Assembly: GCF_015476655.1 (NCBI RefSeq)
Contig: NZ_JABFHF010000014.1
Coordinates: 1 to 64,000 of the forward strand
Reading direction: 5' to 3'
Origin: Aquiflexum lacus
GTDB taxonomy: Bacteria; Bacteroidota; Bacteroidia; Cytophagales; Cyclobacteriaceae
DNA: 64,000 nt
Below, one piece after another: positions 55,565 through 61,467 of the stretch; position 1 is the first letter of the stretch; every line of letters begins with the position of its first letter. The position numbers and the translations under genes were made by a program. The notes under the pieces are model-generated. The model ran no database searches. It saw only the letters and a program-made list of their open reading frames with translations, and had not been told where the DNA came from.

Positions 55565-56602
55565 ATGAAAAATATTTTTCATAATTCAGACTATTTCTAT
55601 TTTATCCATTTGGATGGTGATGGAATTGTTTTGGACAGCAACAAACACCTTGAAAAGCAGTGTTTATTTCTGAAAAACGGCATTTTGGGGACCTCATTTT
55701 CAGAGTTGGCTTACTATAAGGATTTTTCAACCTTTGAATTTCTTCTTAAAAAATCCTTAGAAGAAGGAGAACGCAAATTTGTCTTGGATCTGAGAAAAGT
55801 CAAATCTGATGGCAGTGATTTTTATTGGACGAGGTGGGAGTTTTCTATTATCACTGAGAAAAACAATGAATTTCATGTTTATGGTGTTGGGCATAAGATA
55901 TCCTCTAAAAATGAGAAAATAGTCGAATTCCCTGAAACTGTCAATGACCTTCATGCAAAAAATGACCTGATGGAAGGTTTATTGGAGGATAATCTGATAG
56001 GTTTCTGGATTTGGGATATCACAAAGCAATCTGACAATTTAAGTCTTTCCCTCAGTGAAATGTTTGGATACAATCCTTATCTAAATGGTAAATCCCAAAA
56101 GAATGTCAAATGGAAAAAACATGTCCATTCATCTGATAAGGCAAAAGTAGAGGCGGAACTGAAAGCGCATTTTGAAAGCTTAGGAAAAAATCCTTTCCAC
56201 AGCGAATTCCGGATCAAAAACAGGCATAAAAAAGACATTTGGGTTTTGGGATATGGTAAGGTAATCAGATGGGGAAAACTTGGTGAACCATTGGTGATGG
56301 CGGGTTGCTTTTTTGATATTTCGGAAAGAAAAAAATCAGAGAATCTTATTCAAAAACAAAGTCAGTACCTGAAAACGGTAACTTTTAACCAATCGCATCT
56401 GATGAGGTCAAAACTGGCAAATATCATTGGGATCCTTGAAATCATTGATCCAAAAAGTCCCCCGATAGAGACTGCCCATTTTTTGAAAATGATCAAAACC
56501 GAAGCAAAAAAACTGGATGAAGAACTTAGGAAAAGTATTTCCGATTCAAACAGCTTCGATTTAAATCCATTGGTTGGCAGAGAATCAGCAGGGTTGATTT
56601 AA
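55565..56602 (+). CDS. PAS-domain protein with a kinase dimerisation helix but no ATPase domain
   Basis: This 345-residue cytoplasmic protein has one or two PAS folds (about 1-110 and 130-265, with HVHSSDKAKVEAELKAHFES and FHSEFRIKNRHKKDIWVLGYGK). A C-terminal helical segment (about 270-335) contains QSHLMRSKLANIIGILEII, similar to the phospho-acceptor helix of Bacteroidota histidine kinases. The reading frame then stops after a short tail, before any HATPase domain. It may act as a sensor, a phosphotransfer partner or a regulator of another kinase; a truncated kinase is the other reading. It overlaps the convergent DUF2911 stop by 4 nt. Confidence 0.75.
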   Translation: MKNIFHNSDYFYFIHLDGDGIVLDSNKHLEKQCLFLKNGILGTSFSELAYYKDFSTFEFLLKKSLEEGERKFVLDLRKVKSDGSDFYWTRWEFSIITEKNNEFHVYGVGHKISSKNEKIVEFPETVNDLHAKNDLMEGLLEDNLIGFWIWDITKQSDNLSLSLSEMFGYNPYLNGKSQKNVKWKKHVHSSDKAKVEAELKAHFESLGKNPFHSEFRIKNRHKKDIWVLGYGKVIRWGKLGEPLVMAGCFFDISERKKSENLIQKQSQYLKTVTFNQSHLMRSKLANIIGILEIIDPKSPPIETAHFLKMIKTEAKKLDEELRKSISDSNSFDLNPLVGRESAGLI

Positions 56603-57189
56603 AGTGATGTAAATGGCATTTGAATTTCAATGCCACTCCATTGGAACACAATCTGACCCTTCTTACCACCCAAATCCTCTACTTTAAAATTCAACTGTTC
56701 AACATTATTTTCCAACTTCTTGGGAACTACTTTAGTCCTCACCACATCCTCACTTTCATCATAATCATCAGCCAAATGCTGCTCCCAATTTTTATTGATG
56801 GTAATCACCCATTCATTTTCACCCGGAATCGTGAAAAGGGCATACTTTCCTTTAGGAATAGTTTTTCCATCTAGTATTATATCTTCCGAAAAAGAAATAT
56901 TGGTTGCCGAATGTGCACCTGTAACCCATACTTCGTCAAATGCCACCAATCCACCAAACACCTGCCTTCCTCTTACACTAGGAGCGGAATAATCAACATG
57001 GACATGGTTAGTTCCAATATGAGCCATGGCGGCAGTTCTGGGACTTTTTAATGCTACTGTTTCTGATGATGCAGCATGGTCATGATGAACATGACCTTTT
57101 GAGTCATCTACCTTTTCTTCTTGTGTATTTGAAGAACAGGAAAGGATGATCATTGAAGATAGGATGATTAGATAATTTTTGGTTTTCAT
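56599..57189 (-). CDS. DUF2911 lipoprotein
   Basis: This 196-residue protein has a lipoprotein signal ending in ILSCSS (Cys near 18), then a His-rich stretch (KGHVHHDHAASS, about 31-42) and a DUF2911 domain (SPRTAAMAHIGTNHVHVDYSAP to WSGIEIQMPF, about 49-192). The fold family is of unknown function. The His/Asp-rich linker could bind metal, which would fit its position behind the metal-efflux genes on the same strand, but it is separated from them by 187 nt of repeat-bearing spacer. Confidence 0.85.
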   Translation of the reverse strand: MKTKNYLIILSSMIILSCSSNTQEEKVDDSKGHVHHDHAASSETVALKSPRTAAMAHIGTNHVHVDYSAPSVRGRQVFGGLVAFDEVWVTGAHSATNISFSEDIILDGKTIPKGKYALFTIPGENEWVITINKNWEQHLADDYDESEDVVRTKVVPKKLENNVEQLNFKVEDLGGKKGQIVFQWSGIEIQMPFTSL

Positions 57190-57233
57190 ATTTTTAAGTT
57201 TGATTATTTACTTATTGTAAAAATATACTTCGT

Positions 57234-57367
57234 GAAATAAGATTGAAATACGCCTTTGGCGAAATATTTTTGACCATCAATCATTTATCCAGGAAATCCT
57301 AATTATATGAATGATACCTAAAATTATTTCTATTTTATTTCGACGTAGGCATATTTCTATATATTTC
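57234..57367. repeat. GAAATA/TATTTC repeat cluster 1, inverted and direct copies
   Basis: GAAATA occurs at 57234, 57245 and 57261, and on the same strand TATTTC occurs at 57325, 57336, 57352 and 57362. Spacings are 11, 16, then 11, 16, 10 bp. Read in reverse complement, 57231-57266 contains TATTTCGCCAAAGGCGTATT, nearly identical to the copy at 61374-61393 (TATTTCGTCAAAGGCGTACT). The inner GCC-AAA-GGC part is palindromic. It separates the DUF2911 gene from the CusB gene. Confidence 0.75.
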
Positions 57368-57376
57368 ATCTAAATA

Positions 57377-59137
57377 TTAATGCTGATGCCCCACGGGCAC
57401 ATCTGGCCTATTTCCAGATTCCGAAGTCACTCTTTTCCCTGGCTGATAAGTCTCTTTCACCTCCCCACAGGTCAACATCTTGTCTCCAAAGTAAGGGTTT
57501 CGAATTTCTTTTTCTCCACTTAGCCAATAAGCCCCTTGATCTCGGAAAGCCATGGGACAATACTGTCTATAAATGGTGTCTTCTACCACCCCAAAGTATT
57601 CTACAGCTTCAATCAAGTTATCAGACAATGTTTCAAAATGCTTCCTTTGCTCCTCCACATCGCTGGTTTGGACGATTTTGTCCAAGCTGTTCTGAATAGG
57701 TTTTAAAAGCTCCATCCAAATATCGTGGGCTTTGTTGTCCAATAGCTTCATGTCCACTTTTCCCAAACTGGTTTTAGCTGGGTTTATGGTGGACTGGGTA
57801 GATTTGGCATCCGTTTTCACCAAGGCATCTTTGATTGGCAAATAGCTTTGAACAAAGGCAGTCAATTGCTTCTTGAATTCCTCAGGTGTATCCAAGGTCT
57901 TCACCTCCGGTCTGGTCATCATACTGTAATTACCACTTAATTGGGCTGCTGCATCAATGGCAAAAACGCCATTGCTGACCACTTCTTCTCCAACTTCCAA
58001 ACCAGATAATACAAGGTAATCTTCCCCTACTCGACCACCAATCTCAATTTCACGCATTTCAAATGCTGGTGCCTCCCTGTTGCCTATTTGAACATAAACA
58101 ACAGACCGTGGACCTGTCCAAAGAATGGCTGTCTTGGGTATCATCAAACCCGACTGACCTGCTTGAGAAGTCGCTATAGTGGCAGAAACAAACATCTCCG
58201 GCTTCAACTCGAAATTTCGGTTTACCGCTTCTGCTCGAATGCCTACTGTTCTGGTATCGGGATTTAGAATGGGATCAATGTAAGTTACCTTAGCATTAAA
58301 TTCCCTACCTGGGTATGCAGAAACTTGGAAACTTAAATCATCACCTTTTCGGATTGCGCCCAAATCAGATTCATAAGCATCCAACATTACCCATATATTG
58401 CTTAGGTCCACGATTTCAAACATAACCGTACCCCTATTCACAAAATCACCCATAGCAATATTTCTTGCTGTCACCACACCTGCAACATCTGCTAAAACAT
58501 CAAATTGAGTATCTACTTGACCAGAATTTTCGATAGCAGCAATTTGCTTATCAGAAATATTCCATAACCTTAATTTTTCCTTAGTTGCCTCATAAAGTGC
58601 TGGTTGACTGTCCTTGATTTTGGCTGTTTCCAGGAGTTCTTTTTGCGCATTGACCAATTCAGGGGAATAGAGTGTAGCCAACTTCTGACCTCTTTGAACT
58701 TCCTGACCGGTAAAATTGACGAACAATTGATCTACCCTACCGGAGTAGTTTGCCGTCAGACTCTTAACCCGTTGTTCATCGGCTTGGATTTTTCCGGTCA
58801 AAGTGAGTTTTCCTGAACCCGAACCTGATTTTACCCTAGTGGTCTGTACATTGGAGAGTGCAACCGCTTCGGGGGTTATTTCCAATACAAATGGACTGGA
58901 TTCACCACCTTTATTATTGCTGACAGGAGTAAGTGCCATCCCGCAAAGCGGACATTGACCCGGTTCATTTTGCCTGATTTGTGGATGCATGGAGCAGGTA
59001 TATTCCACTCCTTCCTCGTCAATATGAGTGTGTTCCTCGGCAGGATGTTCTTCCCCACCTCGGATCATCCAACCTGCCACAGCTCCAAAGATTAGGCAGC
59101 CGATGATGATGATTGTAATATTCCTTTTGTTTTTCAT
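57377..59137 (-). CDS. Cu/Ag efflux RND adaptor (CusB-like) with heavy-metal-binding and DUF3347 domains
   Basis: This is the periplasmic adaptor that links the RND pump to the outer-membrane channel. The 586-residue product has a membrane anchor (about 8-25), a heavy-metal-binding domain YTCSMHPQIRQNEPGQCPLC (51-70) plus GMALTPV, then barrel-sandwich and beta-barrel adaptor domains (about 100-400). A C-terminal DUF3347 domain (about 430-565) contains YRQYCPMAFRDQGAYWLSGE. Met/Cys/His-rich motifs fit Cu(I)/Ag(I). It follows the TolC-like gene after a 166-nt spacer with inverted repeats. Confidence 0.93.
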   Translation of the reverse strand: MKNKRNITIIIIGCLIFGAVAGWMIRGGEEHPAEEHTHIDEEGVEYTCSMHPQIRQNEPGQCPLCGMALTPVSNNKGGESSPFVLEITPEAVALSNVQTTRVKSGSGSGKLTLTGKIQADEQRVKSLTANYSGRVDQLFVNFTGQEVQRGQKLATLYSPELVNAQKELLETAKIKDSQPALYEATKEKLRLWNISDKQIAAIENSGQVDTQFDVLADVAGVVTARNIAMGDFVNRGTVMFEIVDLSNIWVMLDAYESDLGAIRKGDDLSFQVSAYPGREFNAKVTYIDPILNPDTRTVGIRAEAVNRNFELKPEMFVSATIATSQAGQSGLMIPKTAILWTGPRSVVYVQIGNREAPAFEMREIEIGGRVGEDYLVLSGLEVGEEVVSNGVFAIDAAAQLSGNYSMMTRPEVKTLDTPEEFKKQLTAFVQSYLPIKDALVKTDAKSTQSTINPAKTSLGKVDMKLLDNKAHDIWMELLKPIQNSLDKIVQTSDVEEQRKHFETLSDNLIEAVEYFGVVEDTIYRQYCPMAFRDQGAYWLSGEKEIRNPYFGDKMLTCGEVKETYQPGKRVTSESGNRPDVPVGHQH

Positions 59138-59165
59138 TGTGTTTTTTTCAAAATCTTTAATACAA

Positions 59166-59299
59166 GTATCTTAATATTGATATTAGTGGATACCTGCCAC
59201 CCGGCAGGCTAGTTGGATATTTTTGGATATTATGTCATGAACAAACGTTTCTGCTAGAGCACAATAAATATCTAATATCAATCAGTATCCATTAATATC
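59166..59299. repeat. Inverted repeats in the CusB/TolC spacer
   Basis: GATATTAGTGGATAC (59179-59193) is matched by GTATCCATTAATATC (59285-59299) as reverse complement at 14 of 15 positions. Inside lies a perfect stem CCTGCC-ACCC-GGCAGG (59193-59208). The left arm also forms its own palindrome with GTATC at 59166-59170. The spacer therefore can fold in several ways and may attenuate transcription between the TolC-like and CusB genes. Confidence 0.55.
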
Positions 59300-59303
59300 T
59301 TTT

Positions 59304-60728
59304 CTATATCCCAATTAGCGTCTCAATCCTAGCATATTGAATTTCTCTCTCAATCCTCGTATTCAAAGCATTTAACCTGAATTCCAGTAACTCCCGCTGA
59401 ATGCTGAGGATTTCTTCGAAGGAACTGCCTTCGGTGGCGTAGGAAGTAACAGACAGTTCCATCGTTTTCTCCATCAATTCTATTTGCTCTTCCAATAGTT
59501 TGATTTTCCTATCAGCATCTTTGAGAGAAGCAAGAATACTTTCAAACTCTGTTTCAAGATTTCTTTGCAAATCTTCCTTTTGCATTTCATTGGCTTCCCA
59601 ATAAAGTTTGGATTCGGTTTCCATGGCTTTGTATTTTTTTCGGTAAATCGGCAAAGTAATAGTCGCCATTGGCATCACCATATTATTACCCATTCCAGCG
59701 GGCATATAGTCCATACCATTCATTCCGCCAGGTACTCCCATTTCTGGTCTTGAAGAAAACATCATATAATTCAACCCCAAACCAAACATAGGCTTCCCCT
59801 CCAGTTTGGCCATTTCTCCTTGCTTTTGGTATGCCAAGCCTTCTTTTTCCAGCATCAACAACATGGGGTTGGTGGCCAGAATCTGCTCTAACAATGCTAT
59901 TTCCCAACCCAATTCCTTTTGGGTATCAATATTGATTTCAAAGTTTATCGGCTCATTTTTATCCCTTCCTAAAAGTTGGTTGAAGCGAACTAATAATGGC
60001 CTCTTATCTACTTCCATCTGCTGTAAGTCAGATTCCATGGCCTTGATCTGCACTTGTAGTCTGAGCACATCTGTCAACTTTCCAGAACCAGTACCTGAAC
60101 CCATAGAGGATCCAGTAGATGATTGATTCATTCCTGATGATCCGCCAGTACTTGCCATACCCATTCCATCTCCGGAACTATTTTGCTGCGTCTCTTGAGA
60201 TGGACGCCTTACCGCTGAGGAAACCGAGGACACAGCCCCCGATGTATTTCCTCCCTGATAGCGGATAATTGCCAATTCCTCCAAAGACTGTAAAATCTCC
60301 AAATTGGATTCGGTAATGTCAATGGTGTTTTGCAATTGCTGTAATAGAAAATAGGTTTCTTTTACTTGAAAGAGCAGTACATTCCTTTGCTGCCTGAATT
60401 CCTCGTATTTGGCTTCTGCCATTAGAGTTGCTTCATCCTTTTGTGTTCTAAGCATCCCAAACCAAGGGAACATCTGCATTACCGAAGCCTCCGCCCGCTG
60501 ATTTCCCATCAGCAATTCCATAGGTCTTGTAAAAATACCAATATTCAATTGAGGGTTTTCAAGAGTAATTTGATTTGATTTTTCTAAAGAAGCCTGATAT
60601 CCTTTAAATGATGCTTGAAGGCTTGGATTGTTTTCAGATGCTATTTCTAGGTATTGGTCTATGGTTTGACTTTTTACTTGAAATATGGGAGAAATAAGTA
60701 GAAATAAAATTGAAATAATTTTAAGCAT
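59304..60728 (-). CDS. TolC-family outer-membrane efflux channel (CusC-like), Met-rich
   Basis: This outer-membrane factor of a tripartite pump is 474 residues from the ATG at 60728. A signal peptide (about 1-21, cleavage near VKSQ) precedes two halves of the TolC-type helical repeat (starting TIDQYLEIASENNPSLQASF). A Gly/Ser/Met-rich insertion (about 165-215) and a Met-rich loop (MGVPGGMNGMDYMPAGMGNN, about 330-350) are unusual for TolC and fit soft-metal (Cu/Ag) handling. Reading further upstream would add a 73-residue extension formed by repeat sequence, which I reject. The signal-peptide codons overlap the TATTTC repeat. Confidence 0.92.
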   Translation of the reverse strand: MLKIISILFLLISPIFQVKSQTIDQYLEIASENNPSLQASFKGYQASLEKSNQITLENPQLNIGIFTRPMELLMGNQRAEASVMQMFPWFGMLRTQKDEATLMAEAKYEEFRQQRNVLLFQVKETYFLLQQLQNTIDITESNLEILQSLEELAIIRYQGGNTSGAVSSVSSAVRRPSQETQQNSSGDGMGMASTGGSSGMNQSSTGSSMGSGTGSGKLTDVLRLQVQIKAMESDLQQMEVDKRPLLVRFNQLLGRDKNEPINFEINIDTQKELGWEIALLEQILATNPMLLMLEKEGLAYQKQGEMAKLEGKPMFGLGLNYMMFSSRPEMGVPGGMNGMDYMPAGMGNNMVMPMATITLPIYRKKYKAMETESKLYWEANEMQKEDLQRNLETEFESILASLKDADRKIKLLEEQIELMEKTMELSVTSYATEGSSFEEILSIQRELLEFRLNALNTRIEREIQYARIETLIGI

Positions 60729-60887
60729 CAGACCATTTTTTCTAATACTAAAAGATTGTAGAAATAGGATAGATATACTTGGAAATAATGTAGAAATAAT
60801 ATTTAGCAACATACGTCCTAGGTGATTTTCAATGGATTTAAGCCGATTGAAATATGATTGAAATAAAATGGATCTATGATTGAAATA
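60680..60887. repeat. GAAATA repeat cluster 2 (helically phased)
   Basis: Ten copies of GAAATA occur at 60680, 60691, 60701, 60712, 60761, 60782, 60793, 60849, 60860 and 60882. Intervals of 10-11 bp recur, and two are 21-22 bp, so most copies face the same side of the helix. The first four lie inside the TolC signal-peptide codons; the rest fill the spacer before the four-helix-bundle gene. On the minus (coding) strand the word is TATTTC. Confidence 0.75.
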
Positions 60888-60933
60888 ATAGAGTATATAA
60901 GTTCCTGGAATTCCTTGGATTGCTTTTAATTCT

Positions 60934-61338
60934 TTACAATCGTTCATTTTCCCCTCCTTTCTTGGACTCGTAGGTCTTTGTGATGGAATTGTTCAGCTTG
61001 ATTTGAAGAGGTTGGTGGATAACACAGATTTCTTCCCATTCTTCGGGAGCGACTATTTTTCTCTCCAACCCTAAATCCAACCAATGTTCTTTACCTTCTG
61101 ATAATGATGCTCTGGCAATAAAATAAAAATGAATCTTTTCCAAGTAATGGAATCTACCATAACCTTCTGCAATATTGGCCCCAACAGAATCGACAGAATC
61201 CAACATCTGATCTCCCCAAACCTTCTTTTCTGGGTAAGAAAGTCGACAATATATTTTCCAAGCAATCTTCGAAAGCTTTCTAGACAATTGGTATATCTCC
61301 AAATCCTTTAGAGGTATAAACTTCTTTTTCTCTTCCAT
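60934..61338 (-). CDS. Four-helix-bundle protein (S23/intervening-sequence type)
   Basis: This 134-residue alpha-helical protein belongs to the S23-like four-helix-bundle family: KDLEIYQLSRKLSKIAW (near 11-27), then DSVDSVGANIAEGYGRFHYLEK (split near 47-68) and ARASLSEGKEHWL. Family members were first noticed inside 23S rRNA intervening sequences and are relatives of the Avd protein of diversity-generating retroelements. Their function in ordinary chromosomal loci is unknown. The ATG at 61338 was chosen; earlier codons come from repeat sequence. It sits inside the metal-efflux cluster with repeats on both sides, which suggests insertion into the operon. Confidence 0.88.
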   Translation of the reverse strand: MEEKKKFIPLKDLEIYQLSRKLSKIAWKIYCRLSYPEKKVWGDQMLDSVDSVGANIAEGYGRFHYLEKIHFYFIARASLSEGKEHWLDLGLERKIVAPEEWEEICVIHQPLQIKLNNSITKTYESKKGGENERL

Positions 61339-61467
61339 ATTTCTACAAAATTTCGCTTTAGCATATTTCAACCTATTTCGTCAAAGGCGTACTTCAATCT
61401 ATTTCAACTTTATTTCGCGAAGCATATTTCTACTTTATTTCGCTTCAGCATATTTCAACTTTATTTC
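61338..61467. repeat. TATTTC repeat cluster 3, about 26-bp composite unit
   Basis: TATTTC occurs at 61338, 61364, 61374, 61400, 61411, 61425, 61436, 61451 and 61462, with variants AATTTC (61349) and TACTTC (61390). Intervals alternate 10-11 and 14-16 bp, forming a unit like ATATTTCtACTTTATTTCGC plus ~6 nt, repeated about five times. The cluster begins at the four-helix gene start and runs into the CusA gene, encoding its final residues (EIKLKYAEAK). Confidence 0.8.

Noticed and set aside
60729-60947. 73-residue N-terminal extension of the TolC-like protein
   Set aside because: It is encoded by GAAATA repeat sequence, overlaps the four-helix gene, and precedes a normal signal peptide that begins at the chosen ATG.
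60934-61338. Avd protein of a diversity-generating retroelement
   Set aside because: The fold is related, but there is no reverse transcriptase, template repeat or variable repeat near it.
61338-61467. CRISPR array
   Set aside because: The repeat words are six bases with 4-10 base gaps, there are no unique ~30-base spacers, and no cas genes are present.
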